Assembly: GCF_020382885.2 (NCBI RefSeq)
Contig: NC_058499.1
Coordinates: forward strand, 17,717,872 to 17,781,871
Length of the DNA: 64,000 nt
Direction of reading: 5' to 3'
DNA from: Scatophagus argus
Taxonomy: Eukaryota > Chordata > Actinopteri > Scatophagidae
Part shown: positions 40,142 through 55,100 of the stretch, piece after piece
How positions within the stretch are numbered: the stretch's first letter is position 1
Layout: the number at the start of each line of letters is the position of its first letter
Notes under the pieces: generated by a model
Told to the model about the DNA's origin: nothing
What the model saw: only the letters and a program-made list of their open reading frames with translations
Database searches by the model: none
Made by a program: the position numbers and the translations under genes

Positions 40142-43100
40142 AACTTGCTCAATCAAGCCCAATTCCTTTAATCATTGTAAAATCTTTGTATACTGAATTA
40201 TACTGAACATTAAAATAATCTGATTCCCTATTCTCTGTGCCCTGGTCCCTCATAGTTTCACTGACTGGGGCAAACATTCAAATGTCTTTACCTTACAATT
40301 AGTAATTACTCCAGTTCTAGTACAGTCATTTCATCATGCTTTTATTATTTTAACTGTAATCAAGATTCTGTGTGGGGCACTGAGACTCCTTGGGTGATGT
40401 GGCACTATTTACAATGGTGGAATGTAACCAAGTACATGTACTGCATTACTGTACCTCAGTGCAAGCAAGGTATTTGTACTGTATGTAAAATTAGTTCGCA
40501 GTTTTAGATTTTGCATTCAAAACATGATCAATATTGCTGTAGAAAACATAAAATAGCTTAAGTTCTTCACATTAAAGCAATGCTGCCGCATTAACAGGGA
40601 AGCAATATTTTACTATTACATCATTAATAGGGATACAAATATATATATTTTTACCTAAGTAAAAATAACCTGAACACTTCTTCCACCATAGTATTTAAAT
40701 AAACTTACTCAGTGTAAAAAGTAGGGGGAGAAAAATCCACCTCGGACTCAACAAACTATTTCCTTTATTAGAAAGAAATCCTTGGAGGTATAAGCCCTCA
40801 AAGAACTAAACGTTATGTGATGTTACATGCCATATATACAGTTATGTACATAAAAGTGCAATGTCACAATGGGTAAGCTGTTTATTTATTATTAATCCTG
40901 TCATATAACTGTTTGGAAAATGGTATCATTACTTATTTACGTGTCTTCTTTCTGCCCTGCATTTTCTCAAAAACAGCATCTGACATGAAAATGCAACAGC
41001 ACAGAATGTCTGAAGTTCCTCTAAAACATTTTCAAAGGCACTTTCACAAGTACATACTACAGATGTACAGAACACCACAGAGTAGCTTATAGCCTACAGA
41101 CGCCATGACTGAGTCCTACTGTTGATGATGTTAACACAGTGGAAAAAAAGCACAATTTTTACAACTGGCTTCATACTGTAGGAGGGACACTTGTATCTCT
41201 GGATATTTAATCTACATAGTTTGTTTGAAGTCATTTCTACCCAGAAATAAACAAACAAAAAAATAAAATAAAAATTATAACAAAAAATATTAAAAGTTAG
41301 TAAATCAGAAAGTCAATTATCTTTTGATTATACACACTATATCTGTCAAGTCAAAGATAGTGTAAACCTGTTGTTAGAGAGCAATGCTTATTCATAGCAG
41401 ACCAAGTCTTTTCTGTGTGTTGCTATGCTAGCCAAACATTCCCAGGACATGCACCCACTTCTGTCAATTACAGTACAGAGGTTATTTTTGAAAAACACAT
41501 ACGGGGTGCAGCCACACAGCTGGAACTCTGGCACATACAGTTTTATGGGGCTATTGCATTTGAAATTATTACTCAACAAGGACACACATGAGCTGACTGA
41601 CACCGGCTGTTCATCCCAGATTATGTGAGACTTTTCTGCCACATGATTGGTATTTATAAGTGACTTCTTCCACAAATGCAGACAATCCACAGAGGAAGTC
41701 TAAGTGTCAGTCAGAGAACAATACAAAAAAAACAAAAAACAAAACGCTATCGACATTCTTTCCTGAACACAAAACAGACTAGAGGGATACAAGGCAAGCT
41801 GCTGTTTTGAGAGATTTTGACCAAGAGAAGCATAGAAAGCGGGGTGAACATATCAGGAGCCTTTAACACTAACAGTCATTAGGTCCATGGCTACCAGCAG
41901 CACTCCCACAGGGCGCTGCTATGAGTCTATACATATCAGTCAATACGAAGAATACCTACATCTATAGGGAGGGTCAGCATCCATGCTTTTAACTTGCACA
42001 GTCATGTCTTTGGGTAGATAGAGCCAAGCAAGGCATAGAAGAAGCTGCGACATGTGTTCCACACCATGTAATAGCATATGTGTTGTATTTACTGTAGGTA
42101 AGAGATGATTTATCATCACAAATTTTCACGCTGCTCCCCGTAGACTACGCAGATGCAAAGGCATAGGTTATTAGGCATATATTATCCCTGCATCACGACT
42201 TATTGAGGCAGGAATTCAAGAATGCATCAAAATCAAAACAAAGTTCGTAATGAAGTAGTGGTTGTATCCAATGGTCATATGTCATTCCAGGCAATATGGA
42301 AATATCTTCAAATAAATGTGAGTGAATCCAGCACAGAGGTGATATTTGTACATTTCGGAAACACAACAGATGGTATTCCTTGCCAAGAAAAGTTGCAGAG
42401 TTTGCACACTAGTGACAAAAGCATACTGTTTATCAGTACTACTACATATTAACATAGTACCATTAGTTGTTAAGGGCTCTACAGGCCCATCATCAGTCCA
42501 ACCTTCAAACCATTTCTCTCCAGGTAGTCACAGCACCATTGTAATAGTTAACATTTCAAATCCAAAGTCAATAAGGCCTTTCAATCTGTTCACAACACCT
42601 TCAAGGGCCCTCCTAGGTAAGAGCAAAAAAAAAAAAAAAGCTCCATAATCTAGTTACACTTCTCATCAAGCTCCAGCTTTAGGTTCAGTGGTAGACTGGA
42701 GATACTGTACATGCAGTGTGTTTTCTTCAAAGATACAAAGTTCACGAATGTCTGTAAGCTAAACTAACTAGTATACATTTTCTAAAATCTTGAAGGAAGC
42801 CTTTGTGATTTGTTGTTTGAATTTCTTTTAAAAAAAGAAAAAGAAAAAAAAAAGGGAAAAGACATTTGCTAGATAATGTTAACCTAAGCATATTAACACA
42901 TAACTGTGTATGTGTTATTGAGACAGAACCTTTGTCTGACAGATCTGTCTACATTGTAACTCCTACATCAGCCTCCCTCTCACAGTCCTCTTTATTTTCC
43001 CCACATGGAGATATAGTTTCCTGTCCAGGTTCATGTATTTTACACACTCTTAGACATTATTTGATGTACATCTATGAAGTCTAGACGCTGGCAGCGCTTT

Positions 43101-43162
43101 GAAGCGATCCCAGAAGTTGGCTGAGAGGTTTCGATTTACTTCTCTGGGTTCTGACCCAGACG
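40142..43162 (-). other. Convergent 3' regions of ccdc113 (+) and srgap3 (-)
   Basis: Probably a long srgap3 3' untranslated region, ending somewhere between about 40760 and 43162, plus a short ccdc113 tail. Several minus-strand AATAAA candidates (TTTATT on plus) occur near 40762 and 40880, and I cannot choose between them. A repeat copy occupies 40414-40690. No coding exon is supported. Confidence 0.5.
40414..40690 (+). repeat. Non-autonomous repeat with TGGTGGAA / TTCCACCA ends
   Basis: Begins atggtggaatgtaaccaagt, ends aacctgaacacttcttccac cata. The outer bases form a short inverted repeat (tggtggaa/ttccacca). The interior has AAGTAC/GTACTT phrases. This is the best-preserved copy of the family in the window. 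Confidence 0.65.
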
Positions 43163-46100
43163 TTACATGGTGCAGGACTTGTCCAGGGGGTCCTGAGGAG
43201 CTGGAGGCTGTGATGCCTGGCTGGACTTGGGCATAACCATGGGCTTGGGCCTCAAGGCAGGGGGTTTAAGCTGCACCCCCATACGGGGAGCTACCACAGG
43301 CTTGAAGGTGCTCATGGTATCGCTGGAGGAGCTGGTGCTGCGGCGGATGGGTGGCTCAGTGTTGGCGGTGGACCTCAGCATGATGCCATGGATGGGGCTG
43401 AGGGAGTCGCTGGAGCTGGCCGGTGTGGGACCTCCGCCACCACTGCTGCCGGAGGTCTGCCGTTGCTCCAGGGTGTCCAGCACCACATCAGGGGCGTGCT
43501 TGGCTGAGCTCTGCCGCTCCAGCTCACGCAACTCATTCAGAGCAGTGTTCATAGTTTCTTCTATGTCCTGCAGGAGACAGGAGAACAAGAGAGTGTGTGT
43601 GTGAGAGAGAGAGAGATCAGTGGAAGGACGATAATAACACTGCTGAGAAATGAGTGACAGACAGGAGGAGAAGATGAGAAGGTTGAAGAGAGAAGAAAGA
43701 ATTCAGAGATGATATGAACAACAAAGATGTCAGAGAAGTGAGAAGGTGGAGTTTAGTAAGAAACATAAAACAGCAACGTTAAAAGACTACCACAGTGACA
43801 GCTGAAAACACCTAGCATGCATTATACACGCAGAGAGTACGTAGAGACAACCACTTTCCACCGGCACCTCTCCCTCTGCATGCTAATAACTTTGGATAGT
43901 GAAGGAGATGCAGAGATGACAAGAGATGTTCATCTGAGCATGCTCCCCTCGTAGGCAGACAGACAGCCGAGCACAGTTTAAAGTGCTCTCTGTGGCCTCT
44001 GCTTTCTAATCAAGGCATTACAAACACTTTACTACTCATAAGTATGTGACAACAGTTAAATTAGAGCCACCACCCTCCTATAAGCACTGATGGAAACATG
44101 GATATTTGCAGAGCTGCTTGAAAACAAATTATCACCGGTTGAGCATATTATGTAATATCTTTTCATGTTTCAGAGTTTCATGTATGCACATAATTAATCC
44201 TGCAGTAAATATCCAGTAATGAGTCCCAGTGTTGAGCTATGCTCCCTGCTGTCTGCTGCCTGTGAAGCTAGTCTTTTGCGTGTATTTAGCACACAGACAC
44301 AGTTGCAGCCAGAGGAAGCAGAAGACAGGGACTGACTATGTTTTTACAGGGCAGGGCAGGGCTTTGATGGTGGAGGGAGCTGCGGTCGGGTCGCCGCTCG
44401 TCCCGCGCTGACCTGTGCGATGGTCTCCGGATCCAGGGGCTTGCCGCCATGGTGGCGGTGCGCATCAGTAAAGCCCGTGTACTGGCCCGAAGAGGTAGAG
44501 CGGCGGATCGGGGGGCTCTCCAACTTCTTCAGCGATTCATGGCGGCTGATGTTGGTCAGGCTGCCGTGGCCAGTACGGCGCCGTCGTTCAGGGCTGTCCA
44601 TGGGCATGTGGTTGTGACTCCGCAGCATGTCCCGTGGGCTGAAATGACCTAGCACTGGGGAGCCCATCTCAGGGGTGCCTCCATGTCCTCCATGTCCGTG
44701 CTGGGAGGGATGCACCATGCAGTGGACATCACTGGGGCGGGCGGGAGGCCGCCGGGATGGTGGTTCTGATCTTTTCTTGTGCCTGCTGGCATAGAACAGA
44801 AGGATGTAGAGGAAACAACACAAGAAAATACTTACATTGGCATTACGGCTTTCATCATTTCACTTTTAACCATATACCTCTCACTGAAACACTGCATTTT
44901 GAGTTGAGCATCTTTTATTACAGTGATTGTGCCACTTTGTATCTCCCAAATGTAAAGTTTTAGCAAAAAAAAAAAAGAGCTTCCAGATTTTGTACACTGC
45001 AATATGTGTGTGGTGGTGGTGGTTTGGGTGGGTCTGCATCGTCAATCATCAGTGTTGTATAGGAAACCTGAAGTCAGTGCTTGGCAGCTCTGACGAGCTT
45101 ATTTGAAGAGCAGGTAGAGTGGATGTGACTATCAGTCCAGACGAGGGAGGACTGTGGTTCATCAGCGGACCAAAACAGACTCCCTGGGAGAAGCTCCAGC
45201 TGCTTGAGCTGTACAACTGTCCTCTATTTGAACCTGGATCAGCACAGCACCATACACACCTAATCTGGCACACACACTCTCTCATTGTCTCACAGCCTCA
45301 TGCTTTTTCAGTTATGCACGTTGTTTCTACTCCCTTGAATTGGTTTTATTGCTCCATAAAAGGCCAATAGAGCAGCACATCCTACTCACTATATAATCTG
45401 CTCTGCCCTGCATATTTACGACTACCAGCACGACGATACATGCAAACAGTGTTAGCTGTAATGTTTAAAGCAGATCACTTTCTGTCTAACAGTTAGAGTT
45501 AATAATGAAGTTACATGGTATTTATTACATGGCATCTCAAAAATTCTGATGATTTTCTTAACGTGAAAACAGAAACTAAGTATTATTTTATTATTATGCA
45601 GTCGTTTTTTCAGGTGGCAACAACCTGAAATATTAAATCAATAACATCTGAAAGCTGATATGTGACAGATTAACTATTTTAATTAGTCTGCCATCTGCAA
45701 TATCGGTTCTTTGCGATGACGAACAAGAAATGGATCACGCATCCATCCTTAATCACTTCACTGAGTTAAATAGCTTTATTGGAGAGTTTACATCTGCCTA
45801 ATGAACGATGTCTCAGCAATTACCACGATTATTTACAGGCAGTTTCATCACTGGGCCAAACAAAAAGCAGTAACGAACACGACTGCTGGAGAATGTAATT
45901 GCAGTTGATTTCACAAGAGAAAACTATTCATCTATATGAACTAGACAGTCTCAGGTCAATACCAATGGGTCTTGTGTGCTTATGTAAGAGTCTGAAAGCC
46001 CTGCTTGCTCACACACTGCCAAACACTGTGAAATAAATGCAAAAATATGGCAAAAAACAAACAAATAAACAAAACTTGCTTCTTGATGGAGCAGTGCAGG

Positions 46101-49100
46101 CTGGTGTGCTTGGAGAGAGATGTTTTTTTTTTCTGACTGCAGTGAAGAAATCTGTTAAAGTAAACAACTGTAGAAACCACTGACAACCTGCAGGGGGAGC
46201 AGTCTGCATACATAACACCAGCCCTCTTTGAGAGAGTGTACAACAGGCACTGAGCTGTCAGCACACTGACAGCACTCCCTTTGTTTACTCTGGCTTTAGC
46301 TAATAACAATGTAAATCACAAGACATTCCAGTTTCCATTCCTGAAAACACAAAACAGCCTAACTGTAATGCTGTCATGTCGTCAATGCGCATCCTCATCG
46401 CCGAAAGACGCACATAACATAACTGTTGTGTTGACAAACTCCAGCAGAGGTCCTGTCTGGTGAGTGTGCTGCTGATTGAGAACACTAGGAGAGGAAAATA
46501 TCTAAATAAAGCTCAGGATATAAATGATTCAACACTTATGAGGATTGTCTGAATAGAAAAGCAGAAAATGAGTGGGAATGGTAGACAGGAGATGAAAAGG
46601 GAGAGAGGTGGGAGGTCACCTGGGAGCTGGTGACAGGTAGAGAGTGTTGTAGACTCTGGTTTTGGGAGTTAGAGGAGCTTTATTAAGCCTGATGTGAAAA
46701 AAAAAGATGATTCATTCAGATATATTCTCCGTTCGCGTACAAATACCTGCAGCTGGTGTAAATATTGGCTCTAGGATGAATCATCAACATTTCAACAGTG
46801 AAGTAGTGGGAGTGAGTGTGGCTCTGAATAATATAGCATTTGCTCATGTGTTTGGCAAGAACTAGTAACAGACATTTCAAGGTCGCTTACTCCAGGAGAC
46901 AAAATACTGGCACGCAGCCAGCAGACGCTGCCAGAAAGGCCGAGGTGTGATTGCATACGTCTGTGCCGTAACTCCCCATGCATTTGTATGTACAGTTTGT
47001 TCCAGTGGGACCAGCTGATGACTAGCCACCACTGTGAAATAGGTATTTAATACTCCTACTTATCAACTAGAACTGTCCAGTCAGTGGGAATAAAATAGAG
47101 TGGGAGAAGTTTATTCCTCAAGAAGCAGCTAGGCTGACAGGGTGAGCTGAGGATGATGGGATCAATAGCACTGATGATGTGGATGCAGTGCTGTACAGGT
47201 TTTCCCCACTTCCTTCAGTCAGGCTCATATAAAAGGCAAATCAGATACATGCTATTAAACCGCTCTGTGTGCAAGCTCTGAAGGTAAAGGTTGAAAACAA
47301 AGATTATTTTCAACAACATACAACAGTCCAAGTCCCAATCACCCTAAGGAAACCTCTATATAAAAAATTTTAAGTTTGTTTATTTTCCAAGTGTTTGGGG
47401 TTTGTGTGTGTGTGTGTGTTGGTATTCAACCCTGAAGCTATTCGAGCTTCCTGGATGATGCAACAGTGAGAGTGTCGCAGACATGCAGCTGCAAGCCTGT
47501 CAGTCGTTATTGGATTGGCCATGTCTCATTAGATAAAGCCAATATGAAGTCCAAGATGTGCTGTGCCCAGTCATTGGTTACATTGTTGTCAGCAGACTGA
47601 CTTGTTAATGTTGAAAATGTGTCTACCGCAACATACTTCTAAACTGCTGCAAGATCCTTTATGAACTTTGGTAAAAGTCTGGTGGGTTTTTTTGTCATGC
47701 GTTGTGACATGTTTACGTTGGATTTTTAGGTCATAAAGTGTGAGTTTCTGATCACTTCTCATGCTAATATTTCCCTTCCGAAACCGATCACTGCTGCTAC
47801 AACCTGATCATCAAAACTCATCGTTTACAATACGCTGCATTTTTTCCTGGGGACGAAAGGCAGAATATCACCTGTGTAAAATCTCATCAGTTGCCTAATT
47901 CCTTTATCAGGTGCTTTATGGAAATAGTTAAGGAGAAGTTTACTGCAGTCCAATATACCAACCAACCAAACCAACCTGGTAATGTAGGCCTCAGAGACCC
48001 TGGTGTCAGCGGGCGAGCCGATGTCTTTTCCTGAGCATTTATCCTCTCCAGCATGGCCACTGCTGGCCTCACTGTCAGCCTTCTGACTCAGAGTGTCTGA
48101 GAAGTTGTCATCTCTGGGACAAAGAGACAGAGTAAGATTGACACACGGAAAGAGCAAGAGGAAGTGACAGACCAAAAGAAAAGGAGAAATCAGCAAGTCA
48201 GTCTTTCTTATTTGCACCATTCTTCAATGACAGTATTTCTTATCAGTTTCCTGTGAGTCAGCAAGTCTCCCTCTCTCCTCCAAGGTCCAGAGAGTCAGAT
48301 GAGTCATATCCCTGAGCTTCTCAGTGTTCTGGTGGTGCACTGCTGTGATGATACCCAAACCCACACAAGCCAACTGGATACAGTCTCTGATGATGTGTCT
48401 TAGCTGATATAAAACACCTCACTTATTCAGTGTATCCACATGGACACAGAAACAGAGACAGAGCACGGACGAGCACTTTTGCAAAGCAGAGGTGGCAGTA
48501 AGCAAAATTTACAGACACTAGAAAGTTGGAACGCTCTGAGAGTTGAAAGATACATCCTGTGCTAAAGTGGTCTCTGAGGTCTCTGCATGCTTTATTCTGG
48601 GCTCTTTCATGGGACAAATGAAGATCACAACCCCGTGTGCTTTAACACTCCTCAGCCTGCTCTCAACAGAGCAGGATGTTACTGAGCTCGGGGACAACCC
48701 GTACAGCTGTAAATTCCCCTGCTCCTTCATTTACTAAGAAGACACCCCATCAGCAGTGTCCCTCCTGGTGAATTATTGATAGAGGCACACTGACACGACA
48801 GTAGCAGATGAAAAGAGAGAGGAGAGAAGAGGAGAAGGCATTCTAAATGGCCGTTTTGTTGGCCAGCTGCTAAGTGATTGGAGCGATTCTGTTCTTGTCC
48901 TAAAGAGACAATGTATCCAGTCCATTAGGCACCAACAGTTGCCATGGCAGTGTATGCTTGTTAGTGTAGAGAGCGGGAGACAGTGACAGGACTGGATGAG
49001 GACCCCAGAGATGGCGAATGTTACACAGCTAAGCATGGACAACAGCAGTGTGCAGGACAAATGAGGCTGAACGTCCTGTGTGCACGACTCTGCAGTCAAG

Positions 49101-52100
49101 TGACGGCCCGCAGCCTCTTATGGAGCAAAGTCAACAAGGACAAGTGTGTTGTTTAATTCACAGGGAGAGGGAGCTGGAGGATTCTTCTTTAAAGCACAAC
49201 TCTGAGGATCTCAGTGAAGCTGGCAGTAGTTTAGGAGTAGAGAGGAACATTTCCTCAGTGTACCCACTACAGGAATTTTCAAAAATATGTGATAACGGTG
49301 GTAACAAGACATTTCACTCTAAACCACAAATGTCAATTATAAAATTAAAGTTAGCTAAAGTCAGAGGGATTCATAAATGTACAGGATTTCATGGCGATCC
49401 ATTTAACAGTTACTGACTTACTTCAGTCTGGGACAAAGTGATGGACCAGTCAAGAGTCATGCTGCGAGCGCAGGGTCAAAAGGCTACAGCACTCTGTCAG
49501 TCCTGTACTGATCTATAAAGTGACATTTTCAGTTTTTTGTAATTGTTTTGGCTAAAAAAGAACTTTGCGCAGTAACAGACTACGTTGTTATACGTGATCT
49601 GACTTTTGCAAAGCAGCAGCGTCTTTGCTCGGATTTAAAAGAAGAGGAACAGTTCCATATCTGAAGCTAACTGTGCAACTTTGACTGTTTCTATCTATCT
49701 ATCAGTATAAATGTGTCCCATTTGGCCTTTAATCAAAATGTTTTAAGTCTGATGTTAATTGGATAGTTTTATGCATTTGTCAGTCAAAAGTAATGTCCAG
49801 TAAAAAACACTTACATGTCTTGGACCACAATATATTGGTGTGGCACCAGGCCATCGATGCCATTGTGCCGTCCCTCCCACCAGTCTTCTGACGCCCGCTG
49901 ATACAGCAACAGGGAGGCGCCCTTCTTGAAGGACAACTCTCGGGAAGAGCGCCCAACGTAGTCAAACTTGGCAATGGCTTCAATGGGTTCGCCCTCTGAC
50001 AACGGAGAGAGGATTACACAGGTCAGGCATGTCAGCTGGGGCAAAGGCTTCAGGTACAGACAGTTATTATCGCATGTGCAGACATGTGAAAGCGGTGGCA
50101 TTTTATGGAATAAAAATCTTCATCCAGATAGACGACATATGCACTTCAGCCAATATCAGGTGTAATGTTGGCATGTGTTTGCACATGGATACTCACGTGT
50201 GACAGATTGTGCTCACAGAGTGTGCTGAGCCAGTTGGTTATTTTAGTTGTAGTCAATAGTAACCCGGCTCTACAACACCAGGCCAGGGCCACAACAGGCC
50301 CTGAGGAGCTTTAGCAGGATAATTATAGAAGTTGGTGAAAGAAGATCTATATGACTCAGGGGCATGCCAGTCACTGTATGGATCATTAGACTCGGTTGAT
50401 ATGCACTCAATAATTGTACAAACAGAGCTCTGGATCAGTAATATGAAAAATGTGGAAAAACTTGAAAGACCAGAAAAAGCTATAACAGACAGCACTAACC
50501 AGCGGTAAACTGAGCAGTTACTATTAAGATCTGTTTCAATTTATTTGTACTGATTGCTTTCTAACTGAAGATCATACAATGTTGTGTATCCGGAAGGAAA
50601 CATCTGTATTTTCAACAGTTAAGGTCGACTCTCCTATGTCTCCCAGTCAATACGCATGCACTACAGCAACACAGGTCTAAAAATAGCTTCTTTATTCCTC
50701 CCTCTTTCCTACCCTCCCCCCGCCCCACCCATTCCCATTTTCTCACTTCAACTCAGACAGGGGGTCCCTGGACAGACACGGCCTCACCCTAACACAAGCT
50801 CTCCATAGAAACTGGGAACGGAGTAAATGGCTGAAGCTTGTATCGGCTGTGAAAAGCCATCGCGGTATGTCTTTCACAGGAGCTTGAAAGTAATTCCCAG
50901 GGGAGCAGAGAGGCCACGTGAGAGAGGAAATATGGGCACGATTCAGAGTGGAGGGGAGGATTCTTCTTCAGTTCTCTCAGTGTTCTATTTTCCCTAACAT
51001 TTTACTTGCCACCCTCCTTGCTTCACTTGGCTGTCTGGACTGACACGGTGAATGTGACGTGGCTCCAATGAAATGTGACAAGCAGGAATTTACTGCCTGA
51101 ATTAATTGGGCAGCACAGCAGCGGACAAGGCTGTTAATAAAGTTGACAGAGCTCTTATCGATGCAGGGGATTTCTCCATCTCTTTCTCTCACTTCAACCA
51201 TCCTTCCATTCATCTGCACCTGTACATACACACACAACAACAACAACAGTGCAGCGATGTGGCTACGGCTCAGAGCAGCAGGCACTCAACTCAAATCTGA
51301 GTGTGGTAAAGGATCCCCTCTGTCATGTTGTGCAATTATAACTAAGAATTGCTTCAGACCCATCCACCCAGCGTTACTCACAAGCATACGCACATTCACA
51401 CCGCGACTGGAGTTAAAGAAATATTGACCCATGAGAGTTGGAGGCCTGTGGTGTAAGCGATACAAACTGTCAGATGTCTTACACAAACCAGTGGAGCGGA
51501 GTCGGTTGGGATGTTGCCCTAAATCCATGTTCATACATAGAAACGGGAGAGCAGGAGCCTGGTGATAAGGTTGGGATCAGTATAATAGGAGAGGGTGTAT
51601 TTTTTCTTTTCCATACACACTTTTTCCATATTAATCTTGGGTGCTTGCTGTCACAAACAGAGCTTTGAGGGGGAAAAGGATGACCCTTCTTGTACAGTGA
51701 AATATGCTGCCCTTTAACGTGCAATCCGATCAACAGTATGGCTGCTGGGGCACTTGACAACAAGGACATCCCGCTATACTGCTGCAAAGTGATATATAAT
51801 CAATCTTCCAGTTAGTTCACCTTTGACCTTGTGTTGAATTTACCAGAAGATAACATCAATGTATTGACGGTGTGCGAGAAGTGCCACTGTAAAAACAGAC
51901 AGTTTATCTCCAGGCACGACAGCCACTGTCCGTGAGACATGGCTCTATACAGCCCCTGGTTCTTTAATCAAGTGTTACAGGAGGAAATAAAATGGAGGAA
52001 AATCATGAGGATGTTTCTAAAAGTACAGATGATGATGATGATGATGAAGTCACTTCATTTAGATCAGAGTACTTCACCATTCAATTTTCTGAAGATATAT

Positions 52101-55100
52101 ATATATATATATACCTGCTGATCTTTGAACAAAACTCTTTGTCTGTGCCAGCAGATCGGTGAGGCTGTGCGCTTAGGAGTACTTTGAGCTAAATGCTAAT
52201 GCAGCAGTTAGGCTGACATAGTGTTTACTATCTACCCCATATGAGTCCATCCTGGGACACGGATTCCTGTTCCTGATGTTTTTCCTGATGCAAATGAAAG
52301 GTCTTACGACAGAGTAGAAAGCCCCTTGAGGGAAACTGGGTTTTGTGATTCACTAAAACTGACTGATTTGAAACTGACTTGATGAGTTAGTACTGAGTAC
52401 AGGTGAGGATGATGGTGAAGGAAAGGCTGAGACTTTTGCAGAATGGAGAAACATCAGTTCTGGCAACCATCTTCGATGGGAAATATGTTTTTTATCATGC
52501 TGCAAACAGAATATGGTTTTCATCCCGATGGTTTAAAAAGCCTTTTGTAAGTGCTGTTAGATTACTTCCTGGTGGTTTTTCAAAGACCCAGGATGTTTAT
52601 TTTTTGGTAACTCAGATACTGACCTCTGTGACTCAGATGTAACGACAACATTTAACTCATTTTATTGCCACTAACACCTGATCACAAGAGCAGTCACTTA
52701 GCTTTACTTTCTGTGTGTGTGTTCTGTGTAAATCTGCCCAGTCCTACTCATTTATCTGAGCTAATGAGCTCTAACACAAAAACTGACCAGATTTCCAATT
52801 AACTACTAAGACCAACATGTGGAATAACTAACTCCTCCACCTGTGTGTCTTATGTTCACTTAATCTGAGGAAATACACATTTTGAGCACTGATAAAAAAA
52901 AGGTAGAAAATAAACATTTCAATTGTTTCCAGCCTGCAGAATTGAGTAAGTGCTGGTAACCAAACGGAAAAAGAGTTTTGCTTTTGTGTCTGACATCCAA
53001 ATGAGGTCATGGAGATTTAAAAATAGCTGATGACAATAACTTGACCACAATTCAAGAGTCCACAGGGAGAGACTCAAATCAGTGAGGACATCCTCTCAGG
53101 TCGCTCAGTGAAGCTTTTGGAACAAAACCATGGCAGCAAGGGATTTCTGGAAAACATAATCTTCCATCAATTACTCAAAGATAGCTGCCATCTGTGTTTA
53201 ACATTGGAAGTCCTCACATACAGAAGTTTCCCTGTCTAATCAGATGTCCATTTTAGTTATAAAGGACACCCAGATGATGACTTTAATATGGAAGCAGAGT
53301 GATTAACAGCTGAGGTAATGAGAGGAAATCAACCATATTTCCAAACTCTGTCTATGGAGACTGATGATGAATCGTGACAAGGAGATGCTAAAAACATCTG
53401 TGTGTGTGAAAAGCAGACAGGACTGGGGCCGTCACAGTGAAAACAGGTTTAGGGATGTCTGTTAGACTATAGGTTGACTCTGTTTTCCTCACATTGTCCA
53501 CATCTGGCCAGCTCTCCATATTTATCACTTTTTAATGAGCTGGAAGTTTTCTGCTTCTAACACAAAACGTGTGACCCCAGCTAATACTTTGTTTTCAACT
53601 CACTCAGTCGCTATTTGACTTGGACCAGACCAACTGGTATCCATTACGCTTAAACAAAGGAGCACATGTATGATCACACAAATTTACCACATCCCACCGC
53701 GTCTCAGAGACGTCTATTTTCGTCCTCTAGTGTCTATATGAGCCCGGTGTGTTGTTTTTTATTACTTCATATTTATCTTGGATACATGGAAGTGAACTTA
53801 CATGTAGAGAAAACATAGGCTGTGTAATTATCTGAAAAGCTCTTAAAAGCTGACACACACTCCATGCATTTGCTATTCTTTCACAAGGCAATACAAAAAA
53901 AAAAAAAAACCTGGGGGCAGCCGTGGAGGTTGGAGAAGCGGCTTGTGATCGGAGGGTCACCGGTTCGATTCCCCCACCGGACGTGCAGGAAAAATATGGG
54001 TGTGGTGGAGTGATAAATGCTAAAAATGCCCCCCCCCCTCCATTAGCCGGCTGATGTGCCCTTGAGCAAGGCACTTAACCCCCCAATATGCTCCCCGGGC
54101 GCTTGATGCTGCCCACTGCTCCTGTGTGTGTTTCACTGCATGTAATTTGCCAGGTGCTGCATGTGTGTGTTCAACTAAGGATGGGTCAAATGCAGAAGAT
54201 GAATTCAGTGTGTGTATGTAAAAATATATATACTGTCAATAAAGTTGATTCTTTTTCAAGGGTATTGAAAGTTTTTACCCATGGGAATAAAAGATGCCTC
54301 TCCCAAGTGCTCTAGTGGGTGCAGACCACCATGGACTTTATAAAAGGGGGATGTGGAAGTGTCCCGAGGCCCCTTGGGAGAAACAGCACCATTAGAATAT
54401 GAATGGTTGTCCATCACTGTGAGCCCAATCCCCTGGCCCTTCAAGGTTACTGCATTTAACAGGCTGAAAGGCAGGATTAGCTGCTGAGAGCTGAGTTTAA
54501 CCCTTGCAGCACCACAGACACATAGGAAAGCTTAAATCTGGACACACAAGAATGAGACAGCATTTTTTATTTTATGCATCAGTATATGTGCTGTGGAGGG
54601 ACAGTTAAGTTTAATGAATGATGTTTAGAGAATGGTGCAAGTTAAAATGCAGTTTTGTGCACAATCAGAACACACACACACGCACATAATCTAGTAAGTG
54701 TGTGTGTGTGTGTTCCTAGTAACTCACCATCCTCGCTGGTGTGTGTCTCTGTCCCTCCCTCGTTCTCTACCTCCTCCAGGGCTCCATGCTCACTGTAGGG
54801 GCTCTCACTGTGGGGGACAACATGCGAAATGTCAGAGTCAAAGCCAAAGCAGGGTCAGGAATCAAGGAACAGTTTCAAAACAGACAAAAAAACACAATGT
54901 TTTTCTCTTAAGCAGTTTTCTTTTCTTCTGGGAAGTAAAATTAGTTTGAAGGCACTTTATCTCTTAATTCAGTTGCTCAGAACTCAACCGTCAAAACTCA
55001 CTTCAGTGAAGACGACAAAGAGGAGGGCTTTTACAAGACCTGGAGAAAGTTCAAATAGTGGTCATCCTATGAGATGATTATATCCTCTATTTGTGTCTGG

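Noticed and set aside
53911-53985. A functional tRNA gene
   Set aside because: Only the B-box half is well kept, no cloverleaf can be closed, and the downstream part is SINE body; it is a retroposon head.
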